Shown here: in pieces, positions 18,092-26,910 of the stretch | Layout: the number at the start of each line of letters is the position of its first letter | Position numbering within the stretch: the first letter of the stretch is position 1 | From: Vreelandella lutescens | GTDB lineage: Bacteria; Pseudomonadota; Gammaproteobacteria; Pseudomonadales; Halomonadaceae | DNA: 64,000 nt | Assembly (NCBI RefSeq): GCF_014640815.1 | Contig: NZ_BMHM01000004.1 | Coordinates: 124,001 to 188,000 of the forward strand | Direction of reading: 5' to 3' | Position numbers and translations under genes: made by a program | Notes under the pieces: model-generated | The model's database searches: none | The model's input: only the letters and a program-made list of their open reading frames with translations | What the model was told of the DNA's origin: nothing

Positions 18092-19638
18092 ACTCACTCA
18101 GCCAACACGCCTGCAACCATCTTACAGAGCTGCTGAAAGGCTTCGGTCTCGCCGCCGACACGTTGCTAAGCAACTGGGTTGATGGCGCTTTAGTCGCCGG
18201 GGAAGGCGAAGAGATCACTCTGATTAACCCGGCCACTGGCGAAGCGCTGGCGAGCTACCGCGATGCGGGCGCTGGGTTGATTGAACGCGCCACTCAAGCA
18301 GCGCAGCGGGGGCAGCGCGAGTGGATGGCGCTGACGGCCAGCGAGCGTGGGCGGCGCATGAATGCTGCCATACGTGGGCTAGAGGGGCATGAAGAAGCGC
18401 TGGCGCAGCTGGAAAGCGTTGTTGCCGGTAAGCCCATTCGTGACTGCCGGGCTGAAGTAGGCAAAGTGCGGGAGATGTTTGAATACTATGCGGGCTGGTG
18501 CGACAAGCAGCATGGCGAAGTGATTCCAGTGCCTACCTCGCATCTTAACTATGTGCGCCACGTACCCTATGGCGTCGTGGGGCAAATTACACCCTGGAAC
18601 GCACCGATGTTTACCTGCGCCTGGCAGCTGGCCCCGGCCATTGCCGCAGGGAATGGCGTGGTACTGAAGCCTTCAGAGCTGACGCCTTTCACCTCTGTTG
18701 TGATTGCTAAACAGCTTGAAAATGGCGGCTTGTCTAAAGGGTTGATCAATATTGTTAACGGGCTGGGCAAAACGACCGGCGCGGCGCTAACCGACCACCC
18801 CACCATCAGCAAATTGGTATTTGTCGGCTCGCCTCAAAGTGGCCGTATGATCGCTGAGGCGGGGGCCCGCCGCTTGGTGCCCAGCGTATTAGAACTGGGC
18901 GGTAAATCCGCCAATATTGTGTTTGCCGATGCCAAATTAGACGAAGCCGTTGCCGGTGCCCAAGCGGCCATTTTTGCCGCTGCGGGCCAAAGCTGTGTGG
19001 CAGGCTCGCGCTTATTAATTGAGCGCTCGGTGTTTGAGCAAGTCACCCGCCGCTTAGCGCGGGCGGCAGAACAAATTGCGGTGGGGTTACCCAGCGATGA
19101 AGCGACGCGCATGGGGCCGCTACAGAATCGCCGCCAATTTGAGCAGGTCACTCGCATGATTGAGGCCGCCGAAGCGGCAGGCGCGAGAGTGCTCACCGGG
19201 GGCAAACGTCCTGAAGGTTTGTCTGACGAAGCCCAGGGTTACTTTATTGCCCCTACCGTGCTGGTCGATGTCACGCCTGATATGGAAATCGCCCAACAAG
19301 AGGTCTTCGGCCCGGTACTGGTCGCTATGGCCTTTGACGGGGAAGGGCAAGCCATTCAGCTCGCCAACGACACCCGTTTTGGCTTGGCGGGTGCGGTATG
19401 GAGCCAGGATGTGGCGCGAGCGCATCGTGTCGCCGGGCAGCTGCGTGCCGGTACGGTATGGATCAATAGCTACAAGGCGATCAGCGTCATGTCGCCGTTT
19501 GGTGGCTTTGGGGACAGCGGTTTTGGCCGTTCCAGTGGTTTGGATGGCCTGCGCGAATATACCGTGCCACAAAGCGTCTGGGTGGAAACCGCGCCAGAGG
19601 CCAGCGTGGCGTTTGGTTACGGTAGTGGCGTGGGTTGA
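18088..19638 (+). CDS. NAD(P)-dependent aldehyde dehydrogenase
   Basis: A 516-residue ALDH-superfamily enzyme. It has the PWNAP cofactor/active-site motif (about 170-174), the catalytic Glu in LELGGKSANIV (about 270-280) and the catalytic Cys in AGQSCVAGSR (about 302-311). Length is slightly above the usual 490 because of an N-terminal extension of some 25 residues. Translationally coupled to the dehydrogenase before it. Its 3' end overlaps the convergent LysR gene by 22 bases. Confidence 0.9.
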   Translation: MNSLSQHACNHLTELLKGFGLAADTLLSNWVDGALVAGEGEEITLINPATGEALASYRDAGAGLIERATQAAQRGQREWMALTASERGRRMNAAIRGLEGHEEALAQLESVVAGKPIRDCRAEVGKVREMFEYYAGWCDKQHGEVIPVPTSHLNYVRHVPYGVVGQITPWNAPMFTCAWQLAPAIAAGNGVVLKPSELTPFTSVVIAKQLENGGLSKGLINIVNGLGKTTGAALTDHPTISKLVFVGSPQSGRMIAEAGARRLVPSVLELGGKSANIVFADAKLDEAVAGAQAAIFAAAGQSCVAGSRLLIERSVFEQVTRRLARAAEQIAVGLPSDEATRMGPLQNRRQFEQVTRMIEAAEAAGARVLTGGKRPEGLSDEAQGYFIAPTVLVDVTPDMEIAQQEVFGPVLVAMAFDGEGQAIQLANDTRFGLAGAVWSQDVARAHRVAGQLRAGTVWINSYKAISVMSPFGGFGDSGFGRSSGLDGLREYTVPQSVWVETAPEASVAFGYGSGVG

Positions 19639-20555
19639 TGTAACGCCGGGTCGCGGAAGGCCTGCATCCAGCGCTGTAGGTGGCGCAGTAGCAGGATGCT
19701 GGCCTTAGGCTGTTGGCGTCCTACGCGCGTCACCATGTGAGCCTGAGAGCGCTGAAACAGAGGATGATCGACCGGCCGTGCCACCAGCGTTCCTACTTCC
19801 AAATCGTGGGCGACGGCAAAAGCAGGCAGCAGGGTAATACCCATGCCGCTGCGTACATATTGCGCCAGAATCACCATGGAGTTGGTATTCATCGCCATAC
19901 GTGGGGCGATGCGAGACTGCTGGAAGGCTTGGTCGACCATTTGACGCACCCCATGGGTGGTGTCCCACATGGCCATGGGCTGGTCGCTAAGCTGGGTCAG
20001 CGTGAGCGGCGACGTTTGGCGGGTTAATGGATGATTGGGCGGTATAATCGCCATCAACGGTTGCGGGCTGGAGGACCAGAAGCGGAGTTGGGGATGCGTG
20101 CGCTCATGAAACATCAAGCCGATGTGGCTGTGGTCGCTCACAATGGCGTCAATAATGCCCGAGGTGCCGGCCGTATGGATATCGAGCTGGATGCCCGCAT
20201 AGCGCTGAGTAAATTCGTGCAGGGGGGAGGCCACTAAGTCACTGACGAACCCTTCACCGACGGTGAGCGATATCTTGCCAGTTTCCATGCGCTGATAGGA
20301 TTCAAGTGAGGCAATAAAGCCTTCATCAAGCGCACCGCGACGCTCGCAGTACTCAAGCAGCATTTCACCTACCGGAGTAGGCGAAATGCCGTCGCGTTGG
20401 CGCTCCATGAGCGTCGCCCCCAGGGCTTCTTCCAGCAGCGCAATTTGCCTGCTGACCGCCGAGGGAGCGATATCCAAGCGCGCCGCCGCGCGGCGCACAG
20501 AGCCAGACTCAAGGGTAACGCGGAAGTACACTAAACGTTGATGAGGTATGTCCAT
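19617..20555 (-). CDS. LysR-family regulator of the adjacent catabolic cassette
   Basis: The family-type start is ATG 20555 (MDIPHQRLVYFRV); the frame remains open to a TTG at 20609. HTH at about residues 16-37 (SVRRAAARLDIAPSAVSRQIALLE), followed by a LysR substrate domain. It is convergent with the aldehyde dehydrogenase, overlapping it by 22 bases, so it is not classically divergent from its target. Control of the 14.6-19.6 kb cassette is inferred from position. Confidence 0.8.
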   Translation of the reverse strand: MDIPHQRLVYFRVTLESGSVRRAAARLDIAPSAVSRQIALLEEALGATLMERQRDGISPTPVGEMLLEYCERRGALDEGFIASLESYQRMETGKISLTVGEGFVSDLVASPLHEFTQRYAGIQLDIHTAGTSGIIDAIVSDHSHIGLMFHERTHPQLRFWSSSPQPLMAIIPPNHPLTRQTSPLTLTQLSDQPMAMWDTTHGVRQMVDQAFQQSRIAPRMAMNTNSMVILAQYVRSGMGITLLPAFAVAHDLEVGTLVARPVDHPLFQRSQAHMVTRVGRQQPKASILLLRHLQRWMQAFRDPALHQPTPLP

Positions 20556-20641
20556 CGGTAGCGGTGATACCTCTGCGTTATTACCCTTGCTGATTCTGTC
20601 ATGCTGCAAAGTCCTACAGGTACGTCACTATCAGTACTTAT

Positions 20642-20998
20642 CTATAGATATTTCAGCAGTTTTTGCAGCTTGTTCATATCGGAGGAGTCGCCGACCAGGC
20701 GAACATCTCCTGCCACCATGCCATCTAGAAACGCCTGCTGGGTAGGCTTCTTGAGAATGCGTAGCGCGGCGTCTTGGTCGCGAAAGCGTAGCTCAAGGTC
20801 TAGATCGACGGGCAGCCCTTTTCCGGTGGTGATGCCGTTAGGCGTCATCCGGTAGTAGCGGGCAGTGCTAAGGTCTTCTGTGGCCACACCCCAGTCGAGG
20901 CCGCGCATGCGTTCGAGCTGCTCACGAAAGCGCGGCTTGCGGCGCAGGGCGCGCTTGAGCATAAAGCCCAGCAGCCACAGCGTCAGCGAAAGCTTCAT
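20642..20998 (-). CDS. small protein, possibly SCP2-like
   Basis: A 118-residue protein with a hydrophobic N-terminus (MKLSLTLWLLGFML) followed by a compact alpha/beta region. The part around YYRMTPNGITTGKGLPVDLDLELRF resembles the ligand-binding fold of sterol-carrier-protein-2-like domains, but I am not certain. Its ATG overlaps the HU gene's stop by one base (TAATG), so the two are co-translated. Confidence 0.55.
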   Translation of the reverse strand: MKLSLTLWLLGFMLKRALRRKPRFREQLERMRGLDWGVATEDLSTARYYRMTPNGITTGKGLPVDLDLELRFRDQDAALRILKKPTQQAFLDGMVAGDVRLVGDSSDMNKLQKLLKYL

Positions 20999-21270
20999 TA
21001 GGAAACAGCGTCCTTGAGGGCTTTGCCTGGCTTAAACGCTACGTTTTTGCTGGCCGGGATTTGCAGCGGTGCGCCGGTTTGCGGGTTTTTACCGGTGCGG
21101 GCAGCGCGCTCGCGAACGGTGAAGGTGCCAAAACCAATCAGGGCGACGTCTTCGCCTTTGGCGACGCTGTTGGTGATTTCGTCCAGAATGACATTGAGGA
21201 CTTGGCCCGCTTTGTCTTTAGACAGGTCAGCACTTTCAGCAATAGCAGCAGCGAGTTCAGGTTTGCGCAT
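20998..21270 (-). CDS. hupB: HU-family histone-like DNA-binding protein
   Basis: A 90-residue nucleoid protein. The start MRKPELAAAIAES at 21270 has GGGAGA upstream; the frame is open to 21303 without family support. The DNA-binding arm region IGFGTFTVRERAARTGKNPQTG (about 46-67) is typical of HU, and the end AFKPGKALKDAV matches. It lies beside a rubredoxin-reductase-like gene and ubiCA as in pseudomonads. Confidence 0.93.
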   Translation of the reverse strand: MRKPELAAAIAESADLSKDKAGQVLNVILDEITNSVAKGEDVALIGFGTFTVRERAARTGKNPQTGAPLQIPASKNVAFKPGKALKDAVS

Positions 21271-21376
21271 AAAGGAATCTCCCTTGTGAAAAACAAACAT
21301 CAATGTTGTTGGTGGCTCAGCTCATTCCACCCCAGCAGGCAGAGCCTTTTCAGCCTAGTCGTGAATGCGGCGAAAA

Positions 21377-22609
21377 TCAGCCTAGCAGGGCTGGGGCAGC
21401 TCTGGAAAGCTCCACTTTCCTTCTCACGCAGCCGCCTGTCAACGCAAAACCAATCAAACGTCCGTCTTTATCTTCGGCTAGCGCTGTAAAATCATCGCCT
21501 TCACCTTCAATTCGCCATCGCTCCGGCGGCTGAACCGGTGGGTAGGCCACGACGGGCAACAACGGCGTTTTGACCATCACCGGCCAAGCGCCAAAGCTCA
21601 CCGATGTTGGGGTGCCTCCCAGCGTTGCGGCGAGCGCTTTTACACTGGCCTGCAGGGGCTGCACGTACATGGCGTTCACGCCGTCGATACAGGCCACGTC
21701 GCCCAGCGCGTAGATATGCGGATGGTGGGTGCGAAGCTGCCGATCCACGTGGATGCCGCTGGGGCTAACGTTGAGCCCGGCCGCTTCGGCCAACGCCGTA
21801 CGGGGCACCAAGCCAGTGGCTAACAGCGCAATATCCACCGTGTGGCGCTCGCCATTGTCCAGTTGCAGCACCAGCGCATGGTCGGCATCTTGGGAGAGAT
21901 TTTCTAAGGTACGCCCCAGCGCTAAGCGAATGCCCGCTGCTTGAAAAGCATCGGCCAGCGCGTGACCTAACGGCTCGGGAAGCAGGCGCGGCAGCGGAGT
22001 ACTCTCTGGCGCAATCACAGTGACTTGGTGCCCACCTGCATGTAGGTCGTTGGCGAATTCACATCCCACTAGCCCAGCGCCAATAATGGCGACGCGGGTT
22101 GGTTGTGTGAGAGCCCCGTGTAGGCGGCGATAGTCATCTAAGTCATTGACGGTAAAGCAGCGCTCAGCCAGCTCGCTCGGTATGCGAAACGGCGTGCGTG
22201 GAGCCGCACCGGTGGCGAGTACTAGGTCACGGTAGTGGAGCGTCGTGCCGCTGCTTAGCAGCAGGGTTTTGTTATCCACATCCAGTTGGATGACTTGGGT
22301 GTGGGTAACGAGTTGGGCGTTGAGTTCGTCAGCCAGCTCATGGGCGCTGCGCTGCGCAAGCTTGTCTGGGCTGAGACGCTTGGCAAAACCGGTGGAGAGC
22401 AGCGGTTTGCTGTAATCATCGCCGCTGTCGGCACTAACGAGCGTGATCGTGCGCGTATCGCCTTGGCGTCGCAGCGTGCGGGCTAAGCCAACGCCGGCCA
22501 TGCCAGTGCCAATAATCACCAGCGCGGAGTGATGGTCGTCTGAAGAGAAGCGTAGATCGGGCATGTCGTCACCCAAGGTCGGTGGAGCAAAAGCCTTTAA
22601 TGCCACCAT
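21377..22609 (-). CDS. FAD/NAD(P)-dependent oxidoreductase, rubredoxin-NAD reductase type
   Basis: A 410-residue two-dinucleotide-binding-domain flavoprotein. The FAD loop is IIGTGMAGVGLARTLR (about 32-47), the NAD loop IIGAGLVGCEFAND (about 152-165), and the second FAD motif ALGDVACIDG (about 295-304). The closest family by layout is rubredoxin-NAD(+) reductase (RubB/AlkT), which passes electrons from NADH to rubredoxin. The start may instead be the ATG at 22564 (MPDLRFS); neither has a clear ribosome site. No rubredoxin gene is next to it, unlike in Pseudomonas. Confidence 0.8.
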   Translation of the reverse strand: MVALKAFAPPTLGDDMPDLRFSSDDHHSALVIIGTGMAGVGLARTLRRQGDTRTITLVSADSGDDYSKPLLSTGFAKRLSPDKLAQRSAHELADELNAQLVTHTQVIQLDVDNKTLLLSSGTTLHYRDLVLATGAAPRTPFRIPSELAERCFTVNDLDDYRRLHGALTQPTRVAIIGAGLVGCEFANDLHAGGHQVTVIAPESTPLPRLLPEPLGHALADAFQAAGIRLALGRTLENLSQDADHALVLQLDNGERHTVDIALLATGLVPRTALAEAAGLNVSPSGIHVDRQLRTHHPHIYALGDVACIDGVNAMYVQPLQASVKALAATLGGTPTSVSFGAWPVMVKTPLLPVVAYPPVQPPERWRIEGEGDDFTALAEDKDGRLIGFALTGGCVRRKVELSRAAPALLG

Positions 22610-22651
22610 GTTACACTAGGCGTCTCTTCGTTGACTGCCTTGGAGGCTCAG

Positions 22652-23224
22652 GTGATCTCCCCCGAGTTAACCACGCCCGCATTTTCGCTCTTTCCTCACT
22701 GGCTGCCTGTTGCCGCTGCGCAGCCAGCGATGAGCGCTCCCTGGTGGCAGTGGGTGGCCTCTACTGATTCATTAACGGCACGTCTAACCGCAGCAGGTAC
22801 GCCGGGCAGGTTTCGGGTGCGCCTGTTACGTCAGTGTATTGGCTTGCCTCAGCGGGATGAAGCGATGGCATTGGGCATCGCGCCTCGACGCTATGCCTGG
22901 CTGCGGGAAGTAGCGCTATGTATCGATGACACCCCTTGGGTCGTGGCGCGCTCGGTCGCACCGCTACATCAGCTACAGGGCAAGGGATTGGGCAGTCTTG
23001 GCGAGCGCTCGTTGGGCAGTTGGCTATTTCAGCAGCCTGATTTAGTCCGCGGGCCGCTGCAAGTCACTGCTCAACCTCCTCGCTTTGTAGGGGATGCGCT
23101 TGACGGTAACGCCACCAGTCGGTGGGGGCGGCGTTCTGTTTTTCAGCACGGGGGACTTTCGTTGCTGGTACAGGAGTATTTTTTGTCTACCATGGCAGAG
23201 GCACTTAACCTGCCATCGCACTAA
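22652..23224 (+). CDS. ubiC: chorismate-pyruvate lyase
   Basis: Converts chorismate to 4-hydroxybenzoate plus pyruvate, the first committed step of ubiquinone synthesis. I chose GTG 22652 because TTGGAGG lies just upstream; the frame also opens at a TTG at 22631. Family features: a conserved Arg region (RVRLLRQ, about 60-66), [20 protein letters not shown] (about 85-104), and [14 protein letters not shown] followed by a Pro-rich stretch. About 190 residues. Directly followed by ubiA. Confidence 0.9.
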   Translation: MISPELTTPAFSLFPHWLPVAAAQPAMSAPWWQWVASTDSLTARLTAAGTPGRFRVRLLRQCIGLPQRDEAMALGIAPRRYAWLREVALCIDDTPWVVARSVAPLHQLQGKGLGSLGERSLGSWLFQQPDLVRGPLQVTAQPPRFVGDALDGNATSRWGRRSVFQHGGLSLLVQEYFLSTMAEALNLPSH

Positions 23225-23256
23225 GCGAATCTTGGCGTTTGATTAACGAGGTAAGC

Positions 23257-24153
23257 ATGAGCATGGACCGTTCTCTGTTGCGGCCAACGGGCTGGGCCCG
23301 GGTGGCAGACTTCTTACAACTAATGCGCTTAGATCGGCCCATCGGCACGTGGCTTTTGATGTGGCCAACGCTGTGGGCGCTGTGGGTCGCGGCAGAGGGA
23401 GTGCCTGGGCGCAATGTGCTGCTAATTTTTATTGCCGGTGTCTATGTCATGCGCGCTGCGGGCTGCGTGGTCAACGACTACGCCGACCGCCACTTTGACG
23501 GCCACGTTAAGCGTACCAAGCAGCGCCCGTTAGCAACGGGGCGGATTAGCGAAACCGAAGCGCAGCTGCTGTTTGTGGCACTGGTAGCCGCCGCCTTTAT
23601 TTTGGTGCTGCTGACCAACTGGTTTACGGTGCTGCTCTCCATCGGCGGGGTGTTGCTGGCGTTTATTTATCCGTTTATGAAGCGCTACACCCATTTTCCC
23701 CAGGTGGTGCTGGGGGCGGCATTCTCCTGGGCGATTCCGATGGCGTTTGGTGCCGTGCTCGGCCATGTGCCGCTGGAGGCGTGGATACTGTTCAGCGCCA
23801 ACCTGCTCTGGACGGTGGCTTACGATACGCAGTACGCCATGGTGGACCGCGACGATGACCTGAAAATTGGTATCAAATCCACGGCAGTACTGTTTGGCAG
23901 CGCCGACCGCGTGATCATTGGTTTGCTGCAGTTGGCTACGCTGGCGCTGCTGACTTGGGTGGGTTTACGGGTCGGATTAGGCGGTTTTTTCTGGCTGGGC
24001 TTGGCGGCAATGGCGGCAACGTTTGTGCATCAGCAGCGGTTAATTTTTCACCGTGACCGAGACCGCTGCTTCCAAGCGTTTTTGAATAACCATTGGTCGG
24101 GGCTGCTGGTGTTTGCCGGGTTTGCGCTAAGTTGGTGGCCGACGACTGGTTAA
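23257..24153 (+). CDS. ubiA: 4-hydroxybenzoate polyprenyltransferase
   Basis: An inner-membrane prenyltransferase that attaches the polyprenyl chain to 4-hydroxybenzoate in ubiquinone synthesis. GAGGT precedes ATG 23257; a second ATG follows six bases later. It shows the two Asp-rich magnesium/diphosphate motifs, NDYADRHFD (about 73-81) and [12 protein letters not shown] (about 191-202), and about nine membrane helices. About 298 residues, the normal length. Co-oriented with ubiC, 32 bases downstream. Confidence 0.95.
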   Translation: MSMDRSLLRPTGWARVADFLQLMRLDRPIGTWLLMWPTLWALWVAAEGVPGRNVLLIFIAGVYVMRAAGCVVNDYADRHFDGHVKRTKQRPLATGRISETEAQLLFVALVAAAFILVLLTNWFTVLLSIGGVLLAFIYPFMKRYTHFPQVVLGAAFSWAIPMAFGAVLGHVPLEAWILFSANLLWTVAYDTQYAMVDRDDDLKIGIKSTAVLFGSADRVIIGLLQLATLALLTWVGLRVGLGGFFWLGLAAMAATFVHQQRLIFHRDRDRCFQAFLNNHWSGLLVFAGFALSWWPTTG

Positions 24154-24162
24154 ATCCACGGG

Positions 24163-24180
24163 GTGTCATAGAATTGTCAT
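24163..24180 (+). promoter_or_regulatory. Pho box upstream of phoB
   Basis: GTGTCATAGAATTGTCAT matches the E. coli Pho box consensus CTGTCATANANCTGTCAT at 14 of 16 defined positions, with the two TGTCAT half-sites 11 bp apart. It lies 85 bp before phoB. PhoB should bind here and activate its own operon in phosphate starvation. Confidence 0.85.
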
Positions 24181-24264
24181 CAAGTCATGGTGTTATCGTC
24201 ACAGACATGTCATTGAACTGTTTTCGTATAAACGAGTTTTCATTGCACACCGTGAGGCCCTGGA

Positions 24265-24954
24265 ATGACCGCCAAGACCGTACTGATTGTCGATGATGAG
24301 GCGCCCATTCGCGAGATGATCGCTGTGGCGCTGGAAATGGCTGACTATCGCGTGCTTGAAGCGGACAACGCCCAGGATGCCCACGCGATGGTGGTCGACC
24401 ACCAGCCCGACTTACTGCTGCTGGACTGGATGATGCCGGGAACCAGTGGTATTGAACTGGCCCGCCGCCTCAAGCGTGAAGAAGCCACTGCTGAGCTACC
24501 TATTATTATGCTGACCGCCAAAGGCGAAGAGGATAATAAAATTCAGGGCCTTGAAGCAGGGGCGGATGATTACATCACCAAGCCATTTTCTCCCCGTGAG
24601 CTGGTGGCACGCCTCAAAGCTGTGCTGCGCCGGGCGACGCCGCGTGGCGTTGAAGATCCCATCGAAATTAATGGCTTGTTGCTAGACCCGGTGAGCCATC
24701 GAGTGAGTGCTTATGGCAAAGCGCTGGAAATGGGGCCTACCGAATATCGCTTACTGCAGTTTTTCATGACGCATCAAGAGCGAGCCTACACGCGTAGCCA
24801 GCTGCTGGATCAAGTGTGGGGCGGCAATGTGTATGTGGAAGAGCGTACGGTCGACGTACATATTCGCCGCTTACGCAAAGCGCTGGGTGAAGCGCACCAG
24901 AACCTCATCCAAACGGTGCGGGGCACTGGGTATCGTTTCTCTGCACGGGTGTAA
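24265..24954 (+). CDS. phoB: phosphate regulon response regulator PhoB
   Basis: A 229-residue OmpR/PhoB-type transcription factor. Receiver domain 1-120 has the acidic pair DDE (10-12), phosphoacceptor Asp54 in [10 protein letters not shown], and the conserved Lys in [10 protein letters not shown] (about 105). The C-terminal winged helix (about 130-229) contains [16 protein letters not shown] and the RGTGYRFS wing. A Pho box upstream indicates autoregulation, and phoR starts two bases after the stop. Confidence 0.97.
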   Translation: MTAKTVLIVDDEAPIREMIAVALEMADYRVLEADNAQDAHAMVVDHQPDLLLLDWMMPGTSGIELARRLKREEATAELPIIMLTAKGEEDNKIQGLEAGADDYITKPFSPRELVARLKAVLRRATPRGVEDPIEINGLLLDPVSHRVSAYGKALEMGPTEYRLLQFFMTHQERAYTRSQLLDQVWGGNVYVEERTVDVHIRRLRKALGEAHQNLIQTVRGTGYRFSARV

Positions 24955-24956
24955 CT

Positions 24957-26252
24957 GTGCGTCTGTGGAGCCGTGAGATTTGGCGTATAGTCTGGTTAGC
25001 CATTTTGGGTATTTCACTCGGATGGCTACTCGGCTACCCGTGGCTAGGGCTTGCGGGTGGTTTGCTGTTTTGCCTGGTTTATCACCTACGTCAATTACGC
25101 GCTCTATATCAATGGTTAACGCTGCATCCTCACGATGAGCCGCCTGCGGCTAAGGGTATGTGGGGTGAATTATTTGATCGCCTGTATCGCTATCAAAAAA
25201 GCCAACGAATCACTCAAAACCGCCTGCGCGCGACGCTCGCTCGTATCCAAGAGTCTTCTGAGGCGATGCGTGATAGCGTCGTCATGCTGGACCGCCACGG
25301 TGACTTAGAGTGGTGGAACAGCGCCGCGACAGACATGCTCGGCCTGCAAACCGCTCATGATCGTGGCCAGCATATTACTAACCTGCTGCGTGACCCGCGC
25401 TTCATTAGCTACTTCAACGCCCGCGAATACGGTGAACCGCTAACGCTCACGTCACCGATTGATGAGCGTCGTATTCTCCAGTACCAAATTACGCTTTATG
25501 GCGACGACGAGCGCTTGGTCATGGCGCGGGATATCACCCGCTTGCATCGTCTTGAGCAGATGCGCCGGGACTTCGTGGCCAACGTTTCCCACGAATTGCG
25601 TACCCCGCTGACGGTTCTTTCAGGCTATTTGGAAACCTACGGTGACCTAAAAGAGCTGCTGCCGCCGCGTCTGGGCAAAGGCATTGGGCAGATGGAAGAG
25701 CAAACCAAGCGCATGCAGAACCTAGTGAACGACCTGCTGCTGCTGTCTCGGCTGGAAATTGACCGTGGTGGAGAAGATCATCAGCCGCTCGCTGTTGGGC
25801 CAATGCTTGAGAGCATTCGGCGCGATGCGCTGGCACTCTCTCACCAGCAGCATAGCGTGCAAATCATATTAGATTGCGAAGCACGCTTGGTGGGCAGTGA
25901 GCAAGAGCTGCGCAGCGCTATCTCTAACTTGGCATTCAATGCTGTGCGCTATACCCCTGCCGGTAGCCAAATTACGCTTCGTTGGGCGGCTATGCCCAAT
26001 GGCAGCGCTTGTATTGAAGTAGATGATGACGGCGAGGGAATCGATCCTGTCCATATCCCGCGCCTTACCGAGCGCTTCTACCGCGTCGATAAAGGCCGCA
26101 GTACGGCCACGGGTGGTACGGGGCTTGGTCTTGCTATTGTGAAACACGTTCTACTGCGCCATGATGCGCTGCTTCAAGTGGAGTCGCTGCCAGGTGAAGG
26201 AGCGCTGTTCCGCTGCGTTTTCCCCCCTGCTCGCGTGGTCAACGACGCATAA
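24957..26252 (+). CDS. phoR: phosphate regulon sensor histidine kinase PhoR
   Basis: A 431-residue kinase beginning at GTG 24957, two bases after the phoB stop. The N-terminus has two membrane helices and almost no periplasmic loop, the PhoR layout; sensing is through PhoU/Pst rather than a periplasmic domain. A PAS domain follows (about 90-190), then the phosphoacceptor H-box FVANVSHELRTPL (His about 212), an N-box and the G-boxes DDDGEGI and TGGTGLGLAIVKHV. Confidence 0.96.
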   Translation: MRLWSREIWRIVWLAILGISLGWLLGYPWLGLAGGLLFCLVYHLRQLRALYQWLTLHPHDEPPAAKGMWGELFDRLYRYQKSQRITQNRLRATLARIQESSEAMRDSVVMLDRHGDLEWWNSAATDMLGLQTAHDRGQHITNLLRDPRFISYFNAREYGEPLTLTSPIDERRILQYQITLYGDDERLVMARDITRLHRLEQMRRDFVANVSHELRTPLTVLSGYLETYGDLKELLPPRLGKGIGQMEEQTKRMQNLVNDLLLLSRLEIDRGGEDHQPLAVGPMLESIRRDALALSHQQHSVQIILDCEARLVGSEQELRSAISNLAFNAVRYTPAGSQITLRWAAMPNGSACIEVDDDGEGIDPVHIPRLTERFYRVDKGRSTATGGTGLGLAIVKHVLLRHDALLQVESLPGEGALFRCVFPPARVVNDA

Positions 26253-26563
26253 CGCTATCCCCTCTTAATGCCTGATTGCATAACCTATGTATAAGTGTGC
26301 CATATTGGCATACAAGCATGGTAAAACACTGCGCATGTGTCATATGTAGCCAGTTTATTGTCTTTTTAATGGCATGCTAAGCATTCGGTTGGCACAGGTT
26401 TTTTTGCATAAATTACTGTTTTTAAAATTTTTTATTTTTAATGAGCAATAATTGGCATGCCAGCTGCAACATGTCTAGTAAGGAAGATTACCGCAGGAAC
26501 TGGTAAGACATGAAGTCACTCTTCCTTTAAAGCGGTATTTCACAGCGATCGAGGAGGCGGAAT
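26253..26563 (+). promoter_or_regulatory. AT-rich promoter/leader region of the first secreted paralogue
   Basis: A 311-base stretch without a gene, clearly richer in AT than its surroundings. It holds an imperfect palindrome GTGTGCCA-TAT-TGGCATAC (26295-26313), a block GTAAAACACT then GCGCATGTGTCAT (26321-26343) that recurs before the second paralogue, T/A tracts at 26398-26445, and a foldable leader at 26470-26527. The strong GAGGAGG ribosome site is at 26552-26558. Confidence 0.5.
26470..26527 (+). promoter_or_regulatory. foldable mRNA leader with GGA loops and alternative pairings
   Basis: CATGTCT (26470-26476) can pair with AGACATG (26506-26512). Inside it TTACC (26488-26492) pairs with GGTAA (26502-26506), leaving GCAGGAACT in the loop. 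Alternatively AAGGAAGA (26480-26487) pairs with TCTTCCTT (26520-26527). The folds compete for the same bases. Two GGA motifs plus the GAGGAGG ribosome site are the kind of sites CsrA/RsmA binds. Regulation is inferred. Confidence 0.4.
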
Positions 26564-26866
26564 ATGATGTCCAAGGAACTACTCAAGAAAGCTGGTATTT
26601 TAGGCGTTACTTTTGGTTTAGTAGCAAGCCCGTTGGCGTTTGCTCAAGAGCCAGCAAATCCGGCAGGCAACATCTCTCCAGATGAGCAGCCTGTAGAATC
26701 GCACTCTGACGGTACCGGTAATCCCGCAGAGTATGAGAACGAAGATCTGACGACAGATCATGGTACTCAAGGTCCAGATAATGTTGACGAGCCGCACTCT
26801 TCAGATATGAGCGGTGACTCTGAATACACGCCAGATGAAGTTGTTGAAGAAAACAGCGGCATGTAA
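26564..26866 (+). CDS. small secreted acidic repeat protein, paralogue 1
   Basis: A 100-residue protein with a clear Sec signal peptide (LLKKAGILGVTFGLVASPLAFA, cleavage after AFA, about residue 27). The mature part is strongly acidic (rich in Asp, Glu, Ser) with no Cys. It carries loose copies of a Y-x(4)-[DE]-L-type repeat: AEYENEDLTTDHG and SEYTPDEVVEENSG. Paralogue 2 at 27445 has the same signal peptide and a better preserved repeat. I recognise no named family. High acidity suits a periplasmic or secreted protein of a halophile. Confidence 0.75.
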   Translation: MMSKELLKKAGILGVTFGLVASPLAFAQEPANPAGNISPDEQPVESHSDGTGNPAEYENEDLTTDHGTQGPDNVDEPHSSDMSGDSEYTPDEVVEENSGM

Positions 26867-26910
26867 TTGGCAACAATTTTTTGCAAAGTTGTAAAAAACT
26901 CTTACGCTTA

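Noticed and set aside
26890..26905. GacA-box-like half-sites TGTAA and CTTAC
   Set aside because: Spacing is one base shorter than the usual 18-bp box and it lies too close to the RNA start for normal activation; kept only as a remark.
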